DNA of 51,593 nucleotides from an uncultured Bacteroidales bacterium. GTDB lineage: Bacteria > Bacteroidota > Bacteroidia > Bacteroidales > WCHB1-69. Position 1 is the first letter of the stretch; each line of letters opens with the position of its first letter. Positions 24,811-32,952 of this stretch are shown here, piece by piece. A program made the position numbers and the translations under genes. The notes under the pieces were generated by a model. That model saw only the letters and a program-made list of their open reading frames with translations, did no database searches and had not been told where the DNA came from. Where the stretch lies: contig CALDIA010000153.1 in the NCBI GenBank assembly GCA_937901455.1, positions 1-51,593 of the forward strand, given 5' to 3'.

Positions 24811-26225
24811 AGCGTTTCGTATTGTTCTGGAGTTAGGTTCTTGCGTGTGCGGTAAAATTCGTACATGGTGGCGAAGTTATCGGCCAGTATGTTGCCCACC
24901 TTTCGGGCTCCTGCAGGGGTGAAGTGCACATAGTCGGGTCCAGCCAGACCGTTTCGCACCCAGGAAACCATGGAGTTTTCACCGCCCATGACTTCGTATA
25001 TGTCCCAATATGCCGCATTGTTGCGCAATGCAATGGTCCGCAAACTGTCAATCAGTCTCGGCAGCATAGGGTAAGTGCGCATGGAACCGCCACTGCTCTT
25101 GCTCATGTCTGAGGGGCCGATGAACAATAATGTGGCATTAGGGCATGCCCTTCGCACGTAACGTATTTGATGTTCTATGCTGACCAAGTATTTGTTCAGG
25201 GATTTGTCGTTGTAGATAATGGGCACGGAGTTGCCACCGAACTGTAGAATGATCATCCCAACATTGGCTTCGCGATAACAGGCCCGCAGCAAGGTGTCAG
25301 TGATGAGCGAGAATTGGTTGCCAGAGGAGGCGCGCAATGGGATGTTGTCCACTGCTACACCCGGACCGTTGTCGAGAAAAATACCGTAGATGTCGGCATT
25401 GCCCCGCATGGCAATGCGCAGCGAAGAGGTGGCACTGTCCATCTGCCATCGGAATGTGTGCACCCCCGTTTGCTCTGAGAAAAGCGTGTCGCGGAAGGAA
25501 CCGTTGCGGTCGCTGAGGGTGGCAGTCAGGTTGCCGTTGCGGTCGTTGTAGAGCATGGTGACCGTCGAGAATTTCTTGACGCGCCCGTCTGTGTCCTTGT
25601 GCTTGGATGCTACCGCATTGAAGGTGGCCGCCCCGGCAAGCTGATAACATTTGCACATGAGGCCGTAGTTGCCGTTGGCCCGCGCACCCTCTCCATAGGA
25701 GGTGTGCAGAATGAGGTCGCCAGAAGCATATTGACTCACTGAGAAGGAGGGTATTGATTGGATGACAGGTACCAAACCGGGACCACCACCGCCAAAAGTG
25801 CGCTGGAAGAAACGCCGTATGTTGTCCGAAATACGATCCATCTCAATCTGTGAGTCCCCATAGTGCAGAATGCGCACTACCTCACCCATAGACTTGGCAC
25901 TGGCCAATTTACGGAATAGCGGATCGAAAAAGGTGACGTCATCGTTGGGAAGATAAAAATGCCCCACTCCCTCTGTGATGACCTCCCGATATTGTTCTAA
26001 AGTGTCCCTGATACTGTTCAAATGTGCCAACTCCACAGAGTCCACCTCGGGCACCAGACTGTCGATGTCTTTGAGGGTCGTGTCCCCTACCAGCACATTC
26101 TCTATGGTTGGGAAGCGCAATTCCGCAGTCCCGACCTTCACACCTTCTTTGGGAAAGAAGTAACATATTGCACCTAATGCAAAGATTATCAAAAAGATGA
26201 ATATTAAGACACGATACGGTTTCAT
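24789..26225 (-). CDS. SGNH/GDSL-type esterase or acetyltransferase, first of the O-acetylation operon
   Basis: A 478-residue protein starting MKPYRVLIFIFLII. A GTG five codons earlier is open, but the ATG is followed at once by the membrane anchor (residues 5-24). Block I is LHYGDSQIE with Ser125, the central block is LQFGGNSVP, and D431-x-x-H434 is in PDYVHFTPAGA. It has the same domain as the next gene with a longer N-terminal region. Presence of two SGNH proteins with one MBOAT protein suggests two acceptors, or one transferase and one esterase. A promoter word lies 30 bases before the start. Confidence 0.85.
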   Translation of the reverse strand: MKPYRVLIFIFLIIFALGAICYFFPKEGVKVGTAELRFPTIENVLVGDTTLKDIDSLVPEVDSVELAHLNSIRDTLEQYREVITEGVGHFYLPNDDVTFFDPLFRKLASAKSMGEVVRILHYGDSQIEMDRISDNIRRFFQRTFGGGGPGLVPVIQSIPSFSVSQYASGDLILHTSYGEGARANGNYGLMCKCYQLAGAATFNAVASKHKDTDGRVKKFSTVTMLYNDRNGNLTATLSDRNGSFRDTLFSEQTGVHTFRWQMDSATSSLRIAMRGNADIYGIFLDNGPGVAVDNIPLRASSGNQFSLITDTLLRACYREANVGMIILQFGGNSVPIIYNDKSLNKYLVSIEHQIRYVRRACPNATLLFIGPSDMSKSSGGSMRTYPMLPRLIDSLRTIALRNNAAYWDIYEVMGGENSMVSWVRNGLAGPDYVHFTPAGARKVGNILADNFATMYEFYRTRKNLTPEQYETLWNESVQ

Positions 26226-26254
26226 CGCTATTACGACCACTTTTTTTAAGGGTG

Positions 26255-26262
26255 CAAAAATA
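26255..26262 (-). promoter_or_regulatory. -7 promoter element of the SGNH-SGNH-MBOAT operon
   Basis: CAAAAATA on the plus strand reads TATTTTTG on the minus strand, 30 bases before the ATG at 26225. The remaining 180 bases up to the methyltransferase gene are AT-rich with nothing recognised. Confidence 0.5.
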
Positions 26263-26445
26263 ATAAAACAATAGAGACACTGAATGTTTTTTAAATGTAA
26301 AATTAAATATAATTATATGTTTATCCTTTTTCTTTCAGGTATATGCGGTGTATAAGCATAACAAAACAACATCTCTCAGGCAGAAAGGCAGGTAGTATGG
26401 GCGTCTGACGACATGTGTTGAAAGAAACAGTCGTAAAGGGAGGGG

Positions 26446-27198
26446 TTATCGACTGAAAATATGGTTCATGGTGATGGCGGCGGCAACGGCGGCGTTGAGG
26501 GATTCTGCAGATGGCCGACCAGGGTTGACTTTTGAGATGGTGACACGCTCTGTAACGAGGGCGGCTACCTCAGGTGTGATGCCGTTGGACTCATTGCCAA
26601 TAATGAGGATGTCATCATGCCTGGGTACGAATTCGGACAGCGGATGGCCATTCATGAATGTACCAATGACACGACGGGTGTCGGCTGCTTCTTTTAGAAA
26701 AGGCACCAAGGGTGTGTAACTCAGCTCCACAAAACAGAAGGAACCCATTGTGGCCTGAATGGTCTTAGGATTATAAAATTCCACACAATCGGGAGAGCAA
26801 ACAATGTGTCGGATGTCAAACCAGTCGGCGGTGCGGATGATGGTGCCCATGTTGCCCGGGTCGGAGATGTGGTCTAAGATGAGCAGCGGCTGTCTGTCGG
26901 TTGGAGAGGGCAGGGTGGGCTGCTTCTGTCGCGCAATGGCCAAGATCTCTGGCGATGTGCTCATGCAGCTGATGCATTCCAGCTCGGTGGATAAACCCAC
27001 CGTGACGGGCCCTTTCCTCGACAATATGGGATTGCGAGCCAAACAAGCTTCAGTGGCCAAAATTTCCACGACCTCAAAGCCAGAAGCAAGGAGCGTCTCC
27101 ACACTTTTGCATCCTTCCACCAAAAAGAGACCTTCCGCATCACGGAATTTCTTCTGATGCAGCTTGCGGATACGGGAAATTTGTTTCTTGCTAATCAT
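26446..27198 (-). CDS. TrmH/SpoU-family RNA 2'-O-methyltransferase
   Basis: A 250-residue protein starting MISKKQISRIRKLHQKK. The N-terminal substrate-binding domain (about 1-100) is followed by the SPOUT knot with its three motifs: LDHISDPGNMGTIIRTADWF, IIGNESNGITPEVAALV and ISKVNPGRPSAESLNAA (the usual SLNVSVA here reads SLNAAVA). It methylates ribose in rRNA or tRNA; the exact position is not predictable. The start overlaps the thioesterase gene by eight bases, so the two are co-transcribed. Seventeen extra upstream codons are open but lie inside that gene. Confidence 0.9.
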   Translation of the reverse strand: MISKKQISRIRKLHQKKFRDAEGLFLVEGCKSVETLLASGFEVVEILATEACLARNPILSRKGPVTVGLSTELECISCMSTSPEILAIARQKQPTLPSPTDRQPLLILDHISDPGNMGTIIRTADWFDIRHIVCSPDCVEFYNPKTIQATMGSFCFVELSYTPLVPFLKEAADTRRVIGTFMNGHPLSEFVPRHDDILIIGNESNGITPEVAALVTERVTISKVNPGRPSAESLNAAVAAAITMNHIFSR

Positions 27199-27610
27199 GT
27201 AAATGCTCAAAGGTGCGGAAGCGCTGTTTGTACTCCTCGGGGATAACAATCCCTTTCATAGTGGCGCGGTCGATGCCCGCCAGCACACACTCGCATGTGG
27301 TCTTGACTCTATTCGTACGGGTGTCGCGTAACTGCTGCTCCATGCGAAAACTCTTGTTCCCAATAACAGTGACCTTCGATTCGCAAACTAATTGGTCGTG
27401 AAAGGTGATGCTGTCTTTGAAGTCCATACCCACGTGCACCAACACCAAATCAAAGGTGGTCCAGTCAATGACAGTGTCCAATACGTGTTCCAAATAGTTG
27501 CTGCGGCCGAAGTCAAAATAATGGCACTGCGCCCCGTTGTTGACGTGCGCAAAAGGGTCCAAGTCGCTCATGCGAATCTGTATCGGAACTGAAAATTGAA
27601 AGAGATCCAT
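27191..27610 (-). CDS. acyl-CoA thioesterase, 4HBT hotdog fold (YbgC/FcbC type)
   Basis: A 139-residue single hotdog domain. The motif RMSDLDPFAHVNNGAQCHYFDFGR carries the usual Asp-x-x-x-H-V-N-N. Such enzymes hydrolyse short- to medium-chain acyl-CoA or acyl-ACP in the cytoplasm. The stop is inside the methyltransferase start. Upstream there is only the rpsT terminator and 11 bases, with no promoter word. Expression may therefore depend on read-through from rpsT, or on a promoter I cannot recognise. Confidence 0.88.
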   Translation of the reverse strand: MDLFQFSVPIQIRMSDLDPFAHVNNGAQCHYFDFGRSNYLEHVLDTVIDWTTFDLVLVHVGMDFKDSITFHDQLVCESKVTVIGNKSFRMEQQLRDTRTNRVKTTCECVLAGIDRATMKGIVIPEEYKQRFRTFEHLHD

Positions 27611-27621
27611 GAAGAAGCAGG

Positions 27622-27648
27622 TAAAAAAAAGAAGGCCTTAAAGCCTTC
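27622..27648 (-). terminator. rho-independent terminator of rpsT
   Basis: On the minus strand: GAAGGC, loop of six, GCCTTC, then eight T. It lies ten bases after the rpsT stop and 11 bases before the thioesterase start. Confidence 0.9.
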
Positions 27649-27657
27649 GTTGTTCGA

Positions 27658-27909
27658 TTAGAGAGCGTTGATTTTCTTCATCAAACCAGACTTGAGGTTG
27701 GCAGCTTTATTCTTATGAATCATACCCTTCTTGGCAAGTTTGTCAATCATGGATGTCATAGCGGAAAGCTTCTGAGTGGCTTCGTCCTTATCCGTGATGG
27801 AACGAATGTTCTTCAATGCGTTACGCATGGTCTTGGAATAATAACGGTTCGCCTGTCTCTTTCTCTCGTTTGCTCTAATTCTTTTGATGGATGACTTATG
27901 ATTTGCCAT
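27658..27909 (-). CDS. rpsT: 30S ribosomal protein S20
   Basis: An 83-residue basic protein starting MANHKSSIKRIRANERKRQANR, the well-known S20 N-terminus, with the C-terminal helix GMIHKNKAANLKSGLMKKINAL. It binds 16S rRNA early in 30S assembly. It has a full promoter 48 bases upstream and its own terminator, so it can be transcribed alone. Confidence 0.98.
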   Translation of the reverse strand: MANHKSSIKRIRANERKRQANRYYSKTMRNALKNIRSITDKDEATQKLSAMTSMIDKLAKKGMIHKNKAANLKSGLMKKINAL

Positions 27910-27956
27910 TTCTTACGTTGTTTGTTGTTGATTTTTTATGCTATAATTTAGAGCGG

Positions 27957-27986
27957 CAAAAGTACACTTTTTTTTCAAAAATTCAA
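27957..27986 (-). promoter_or_regulatory. promoter of rpsT
   Basis: Minus strand: TTG (plus 27984-27986), 19 bases, TACTTTTG (plus 27957-27964). This is an exact match to the Bacteroidota pattern. The leader is about 40 bases long and could hold an S20 control site, but no clear structure is seen. Confidence 0.8.
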
Positions 27987-28047
27987 CAATAGTCTGTTTT
28001 TATTTTTGATATTTGATTATTAGTTAGTTATATGTTTGTCTCTTATC

Positions 28048-28076
28048 TAAAAAAGGAAAGGGGCGATAGAAGCCCC
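28048..28076 (-). terminator. terminator of the DUF4332 gene
   Basis: On the minus strand: GGGGC, seven-base loop, GCCCC, then TTTCCTTTTTT. It lies about 50 bases after the DUF4332 stop. Confidence 0.75.
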
Positions 28077-28127
28077 TCCCTTGTTGGCGGTTGCAAGACC
28101 GTTTTTTGTAAACTTTGACGCAAGATG

Positions 28128-28535
28128 TTAGTATTCCATCATGGGGTCAAGTTCCTTGGCCTGGTCAATCATCTTTTCCAATTCAGCGACAGAAGGCACG
28201 CGGTTGCAGAGGTTCTTTGCGTTGTTGACCTCGACCATCTTAGGCTGGAGATTGGCGGCCACACGATGGCGGAACTCCTTGACAGTGTCCACGCCAGAAG
28301 CTTCGAGTAATTCGGCGAATTGGCCGGCTACACCCTTGATGCGGAAAAGGTCGGCATGGTTAGCCCATTTTAAAATCAACTTAGGACTGATACCTGTGGC
28401 CTCTGCCAATGCGGCACGCCCTGCTGGTTTTGCACATTTAGTGAGCAATTCTTCTGTCGTATTGATGCCAACCTCGCTTAATTTATCCGCATAAGCCTGG
28501 CCAATACCTTCAATTTGATCGATTTTGTAAGCCAT
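28128..28535 (-). CDS. DUF4332 helix-hairpin-helix protein
   Basis: A 135-residue protein starting MAYKIDQIEGIGQAYADKL. Two helix-hairpin-helix-like units are visible (IEGIGQAYADKLSEVGI, then IKGVAGQFAELLEASGV), each followed by a strand/helix with VKEF- or TEELL-type sequence. This is the DUF4332 pattern, related to the non-specific DNA-binding or protein-binding HhH repeats of ligases and polymerases. No catalytic residues are seen. The longer open frame from 28637 is rejected because a promoter word (TATCTTTG, minus strand) sits at 28601-28608, between the two starts. Confidence 0.85.
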   Translation of the reverse strand: MAYKIDQIEGIGQAYADKLSEVGINTTEELLTKCAKPAGRAALAEATGISPKLILKWANHADLFRIKGVAGQFAELLEASGVDTVKEFRHRVAANLQPKMVEVNNAKNLCNRVPSVAELEKMIDQAKELDPMMEY

Positions 28536-28600
28536 ATTTCTAATTTTATTGGTTCTGCCTACTCTGTTTTGGATTTTCAGCATTCTCCATAAGCATGCTG

Positions 28601-28608
28601 CAAAGATA
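28601..28608 (-). promoter_or_regulatory. -7 promoter element of the DUF4332 gene
   Basis: CAAAGATA on the plus strand, TATCTTTG on the minus strand, 66 bases before the ATG. No -33 TTG is clear. Confidence 0.5.
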
Positions 28609-28739
28609 CTATTTTTTGGGATATGTCGTCTTGTCATGTTCTTTTTTAATTAATATGAAAAATTTCTCCTAACTTTCATATACATAACGATGTGCATCTT
28701 ATTGGAATGCATAGCGTTTAGTTTAAGCTCATTTTAGAG

Positions 28740-28770
28740 TTGATTTTTTCAATCGAAATTGTTATTTTTG
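28740..28770 (+). promoter_or_regulatory. promoter of the phosphohexomutase gene
   Basis: TTG at 28740-28742, 20 bases, TATTTTTG at 28763-28770. An exact pattern match, 27 bases before the ATG. Confidence 0.8.
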
Positions 28771-28797
28771 CCCTCTTGATTCTTAAATCTTATCATT

Positions 28798-30534
28798 ATG
28801 GATGAATTAACTGCTAAACGGATAGCTCAATGGTTGTCTGGACCATATGATGCTGAGACCAAAAGAGAAATTAAACGTTTGCAAAAAGAAGACACTAAAA
28901 CACTTGAAGATGCCTTCTATTGTGACTTGGAATTTGGGACTGGCGGTATGCGCGGCATCATTGGTGTCGGCACAAACCGCATGAACAAATACACCGTAGG
29001 TGCTGCGGCCCAAGGTATTGCCAATTTCCTAAAGGAAACAGTGGAAGAACTCCCCAAAATTGTTATCTCTTACGATTCGCGGATAAAAAGCGCTGATTTC
29101 GCTAAAATCTCCGCAGACATCTTTTCTGCCAATGGCATCATGACCTATCTGTTTGACGATATTCGCCCAACCCCCGAGCTGTCGTTTGCCGTTAGAGAAC
29201 TACAGTGCGATGCCGGTGTCATGATTACCGCATCCCACAATCCGAAAGAATATAACGGCTACAAGGTCTATTGGAAGGATGGCGGCCAACTGGTACCCCC
29301 GCAAGACAAACAGGTGATGAACCATGTGAAGGCAGTGGACGACATCTCCAAGATCCTTTGGAAACGTGACGCTAAACTGGTGACTAAAATTGGCAAGAAG
29401 ATCGACGACATTTACCTGAAACAGGTGCGTAGTCTCTCAATCCATCTTCCAAAATCTGAAAGAGCAAAGAATCTGAAGATCGTATATACTCCCTTGCATG
29501 GAACCGGTATTGCCTTGGTGCCTAAAGCGTTGAAACGATTCGGCTTCAATAATGTTACGGTAGTTGAGGAACAGGCCATTCCTGACGGGACCTTCCCCAC
29601 GGTAGTGTACCCTAATCCCGAGGAAGCTGAAGCCTTGAAGATGTCATTGGAATACGCCGAGCGTATTCAGGCCGACCTCGTGCTGGCCACTGACCCGGAT
29701 GCTGACCGCGTGGGCATCGCTGTGCGCAATGCTGAGGGGAAGATGCAACTTTTAAATGGCAACCAGACTGCCACCCTGCTCGTCAACTATGTGCTGGAAC
29801 ATAGACTTAAGCCGGGGAATGATATCCGCAATCCCTATATCGTAAAGACGATTGTGACCACCGACCTTTTGTGCGATATGGCACTGAGCTATAACATTGA
29901 ATGTCGCGAGGTGCTCACCGGCTTCAAGTATATTGCCGAAACTATTCGTAAGCTCGAAGGAAACGGCACCTATCTCGTGGGTGGCGAGGAGAGCTATGGT
30001 TACCTGGTTGGCGACTTCGTGCGCGATAAGGATGCCGTGTCAGCCTGCTGCTTGATTGCTGAGATGGCCGCTTGCTATATGGTGACCCATCGCGACAATC
30101 ATCGGCTGCTCACCGAAGTGCTGGACGATATTTACCGTAAGTATGGCCTCTACCGCGAAGGGTTGGTTTCCTTGACCAAGAAAGGACAGGATGGGCTACA
30201 GGAGATCCAGAAAATGATGGACAACTTTCGACAGAACCCGCCCCAGTCCATTGCCGGCATTGAGGTGATCAAGATGCATGACATCCTGCTTCAGAAGTAT
30301 TACGACTATCGCTACGATACCAATGGTCCGCTGAACCTGCCCGTCTCCAATGTGTTGCAGTTCTTCCTGCGCGATGGCAGCAAGGTCACTGTCCGCCCAT
30401 CGGGTACGGAGCCTAAAATCAAGTTCTACTTTAGCGTGGTCGGGCGGGTCGCCAAACGCAATGAACTGGAACCGATGAAAGCACAACTTGCCCAAAAGAT
30501 TGAAGATCTGAAAGCCGCTGTGCTCGCTTTCTAA
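28798..30534 (+). CDS. phosphoglucomutase / phosphomannomutase (alpha-D-phosphohexomutase)
   Basis: A 578-residue four-domain enzyme of the long Bacteroidota/Firmicutes type. The phosphoserine loop is VMITAS146HNPKEYNGYK, the metal loop is ATDPDADRVGIA, the sugar loop is VGGEESYGYL, and the phosphate-binding loop near the C-terminus is VRPSGTEPKIKFY. It interconverts glucose- or mannose-1-phosphate and -6-phosphate and so feeds glycogen, cell-wall and surface-polysaccharide precursors. It is followed 26 bases later by the acyl-CoA synthetase gene on the same strand, probably in the same transcript. Confidence 0.95.
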   Translation: MDELTAKRIAQWLSGPYDAETKREIKRLQKEDTKTLEDAFYCDLEFGTGGMRGIIGVGTNRMNKYTVGAAAQGIANFLKETVEELPKIVISYDSRIKSADFAKISADIFSANGIMTYLFDDIRPTPELSFAVRELQCDAGVMITASHNPKEYNGYKVYWKDGGQLVPPQDKQVMNHVKAVDDISKILWKRDAKLVTKIGKKIDDIYLKQVRSLSIHLPKSERAKNLKIVYTPLHGTGIALVPKALKRFGFNNVTVVEEQAIPDGTFPTVVYPNPEEAEALKMSLEYAERIQADLVLATDPDADRVGIAVRNAEGKMQLLNGNQTATLLVNYVLEHRLKPGNDIRNPYIVKTIVTTDLLCDMALSYNIECREVLTGFKYIAETIRKLEGNGTYLVGGEESYGYLVGDFVRDKDAVSACCLIAEMAACYMVTHRDNHRLLTEVLDDIYRKYGLYREGLVSLTKKGQDGLQEIQKMMDNFRQNPPQSIAGIEVIKMHDILLQKYYDYRYDTNGPLNLPVSNVLQFFLRDGSKVTVRPSGTEPKIKFYFSVVGRVAKRNELEPMKAQLAQKIEDLKAAVLAF

Positions 30535-30560
30535 TAGCCAAAACTAATTTTCGTTATAAT

Positions 30561-32633
30561 ATGATTAATCAAAAACTTATCAATCCCCAAAGCATCGTAG
30601 TAGTCGGTGCTTCTTCCAATGTCCAGAAACCTGGTGGCAAAGTGTTGAAAAACCTTTTGCAAAGTAACTTCAAGGGTACCGTGTATGCCGTTAATCCTAA
30701 AGAAGATGAGGTGCAGGGTATCCATTGCTACAAGCAAGTGGAGGATTTGCCACAGGTGGACTGCGCCATACTGGCCATCGCCGCAAAGTTCTGCCCCCAT
30801 ACTGTGGATGTGCTCGCCAAAGAGAAAGAAACAGGCGGCTTTATTATCGTCTCTGCCGGTTTCGGCGAGGAAAATGAGGAGGGTGCACGTCTGGAAAAAC
30901 AGATTGTGGACACCATCAACAGTGTGAACGGTTCGCTGATAGGCCCCAATTGTACGGGTTTTCTCAATACCAACTATTGTGGCGCTTTCGATGCCCCGAT
31001 CCCGACCCTCGACCCGAAAGGCGTGGAGTTTATTACAGGTTCTGGTGCCACAGCCGTATTTATTAAGGAATATGGGATGTCTAATGGATTGACATTCAGT
31101 AGTGTGTGGGCGGTTGGCAATTCTGCTCAGATGGGTATCGAGGAGGTTCTTGAGCATTTGGATGTCACATTCGATTCGGAGAAGAGTTCCCGTATCATCA
31201 TGCTCTACATGGAGAAGGTGTCCAACCCGCAGAAACTGCTGAAGCATTCCCGCTCACTGATCCACAAGGGTTGTCGCATTGCCGCCATTAAGGCGGGCAG
31301 TTCAGCCGCCGGCAGTCGCGCCGCCTCCTCCCACACAGGAGCGCTGGCCACTTCCGATGAGGCTGTGGAAGCCCTATTCCGCAAAGCGGGTATCGTACGT
31401 TGCCACAACCGTCAGGAACTGACCACCGTGTGCGGCATCTTCACCTATCCTGAAATAAAAGGGAAGAACATTGCCGTCATAACCCACGCCGGCGGTCCGG
31501 CCGTGATGCTGACCGACGTGCTCTCTAACAATGGATTGGAGGTGCCCCATATAGAAGGACCTGCCGCCGATGCGCTACTCTCCAAATTGTTTGGAGGCTC
31601 TTCCGTGGGCAATCCCATCGATTTCCTCGCCACGGGTACTGCTGAACAGCTGGGTCATATCATCGATGCTTGTGAGAACGATTTCGACAATATCGATGCC
31701 ATGTGCGTCATCTTCGGTTCACCGGGTCTCTTTGCCAACTGGGAGGTGTACGATGTCCTCGACCAGAAGATGAAGACCTGCAAGAAACCGATCTTCCCGA
31801 TTCTGCCTTCCATCATCAATGTGAAAGATGAGATTCAAGACTTTATCACAAATAAACATCATGTTAATTTTCCAGAAGAGTGCGTGTTTGGCAATGCGTT
31901 GGCTAAGGTGGTTAATACCCCTAAGCCGCAACCCGAAGGGGTGGAGCAACCCGCGGTGGATGTGGCTCGCATACGCAAGACCATCGACCGCTGCCAAAGC
32001 GGCTATCTCGAGATTGCCGACTATAACGAGTTGCTGGATGCTGCCGGTATCAGTCGCAAGAAATCCGTGGAGGTGGACAATAAAGGGGATGCTCTTGCCT
32101 TCGCCCAGGAGGTGGGCTGTTCCAAGGATGTGCCCTTGGTGATGAAAGTTGTCGGCCCGCTGCACAAGTCTGACGTGGGAGGCGTAACCCTTAATGTGAA
32201 AGACTTGGACACCGTCAGCAAGGAGTTCGACCGCCTGATGGCTATTCAAGATACTTACGCCGTGGAGATGTACCCGATGTTGGATGGTACAGATGTCTAT
32301 ATTGGCGCTATCCGCGATGAGAAGTTCGGGCACCAGATATTCTTTGGTCTGGGTGGTATCTTCATTGAAGTGCTTAAGGATGTGCAGTCGGCTTTGGCAC
32401 CTATCACCGCTGACGAGGCCAAGGAGATGCTTAAGAAACTTCGTGGATACAAGATCTTGCAAGGTGTTCGCGGGCAGGAACCAGTGAACATGGATTTGTA
32501 TGCCGACCAGATAGCCCGTGTGAGCGCTTTGGTGCAGGCCGCTCCCGAGATCGTGGAGATGGACCTCAACCCGCTGCTCGGCAACCCGCGCTATGTGACC
32601 GCTGTGGATGCCCGTATCCGCATCGAGAAATAG
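30561..32633 (+). CDS. acetate/acyl-CoA synthetase (ADP-forming), alpha-beta fusion
   Basis: A 690-residue protein with the alpha part (CoA-binding Rossmann domain VVGASSNVQKPGGKV, then two succinyl-CoA-synthetase-like ligase domains with phosphohistidine H258 in AASSHTGALATSD) joined to the beta ATP-grasp part (from about residue 470, with VVGPLHKSDVGGV and LGGIFIEVLKDV). It makes ATP from acyl-CoA and ADP in fermentation of sugars or amino acids, or runs in reverse. No frameshift is seen. No GNAT domain is attached. The exact acid is not predictable. Confidence 0.92.
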   Translation: MINQKLINPQSIVVVGASSNVQKPGGKVLKNLLQSNFKGTVYAVNPKEDEVQGIHCYKQVEDLPQVDCAILAIAAKFCPHTVDVLAKEKETGGFIIVSAGFGEENEEGARLEKQIVDTINSVNGSLIGPNCTGFLNTNYCGAFDAPIPTLDPKGVEFITGSGATAVFIKEYGMSNGLTFSSVWAVGNSAQMGIEEVLEHLDVTFDSEKSSRIIMLYMEKVSNPQKLLKHSRSLIHKGCRIAAIKAGSSAAGSRAASSHTGALATSDEAVEALFRKAGIVRCHNRQELTTVCGIFTYPEIKGKNIAVITHAGGPAVMLTDVLSNNGLEVPHIEGPAADALLSKLFGGSSVGNPIDFLATGTAEQLGHIIDACENDFDNIDAMCVIFGSPGLFANWEVYDVLDQKMKTCKKPIFPILPSIINVKDEIQDFITNKHHVNFPEECVFGNALAKVVNTPKPQPEGVEQPAVDVARIRKTIDRCQSGYLEIADYNELLDAAGISRKKSVEVDNKGDALAFAQEVGCSKDVPLVMKVVGPLHKSDVGGVTLNVKDLDTVSKEFDRLMAIQDTYAVEMYPMLDGTDVYIGAIRDEKFGHQIFFGLGGIFIEVLKDVQSALAPITADEAKEMLKKLRGYKILQGVRGQEPVNMDLYADQIARVSALVQAAPEIVEMDLNPLLGNPRYVTAVDARIRIEK

Positions 32634-32647
32634 ATCCCCGAGACTTA

Positions 32648-32707
32648 CCCCCAGGCTGCACTGCGTTTAGTCTGGGGGTGTTGAGACCACGCCTCTCCGA
32701 GGCGTGG
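32648..32707 (+). terminator. two hairpins after the acyl-CoA synthetase gene (terminator / REP-like)
   Basis: First hairpin: CCCCCAG (32648) with CTGGGGG (32672-32678), no T run. Second: CCACGCCTC-tcc-GAGGCGTGG, a perfect 9-bp stem at 32687-32707 followed by related half-sites (GGAGTGGCGTGG). The 319-bp gap to the adhesin gene holds these, the promoter at 32876 and no recognisable gene. Confidence 0.6.
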
Positions 32708-32875
32708 CGGAGTGGCGTGGTGACGGACGATGTGCTGTCGCCTTAGGGGGTGTGTGCCATGATACCCGTGACTTGCCCGCTGCGAAATGGAGGAGCCCCA
32801 CAAGATGCCATCGGATAACGACACATAGATGCCATCCTGTATATAACCTCCTTAAAAAATGAGTAAATTTACTCA

Positions 32876-32905
32876 TTGCGCGGATTTGAATTTTTTTCAC
32901 TTTTG
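32876..32905 (+). promoter_or_regulatory. promoter of the giant surface protein gene
   Basis: TTG at 32876-32878, 19 bases, CACTTTTG at 32898-32905 (one base from TAnnTTTG), 47 bases before the ATG at 32953. Confidence 0.55.
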
Positions 32906-32952
32906 CCCGTTGAGTTTTTACACGCTGAAAAGTATAACTAAAAAATATCCGT

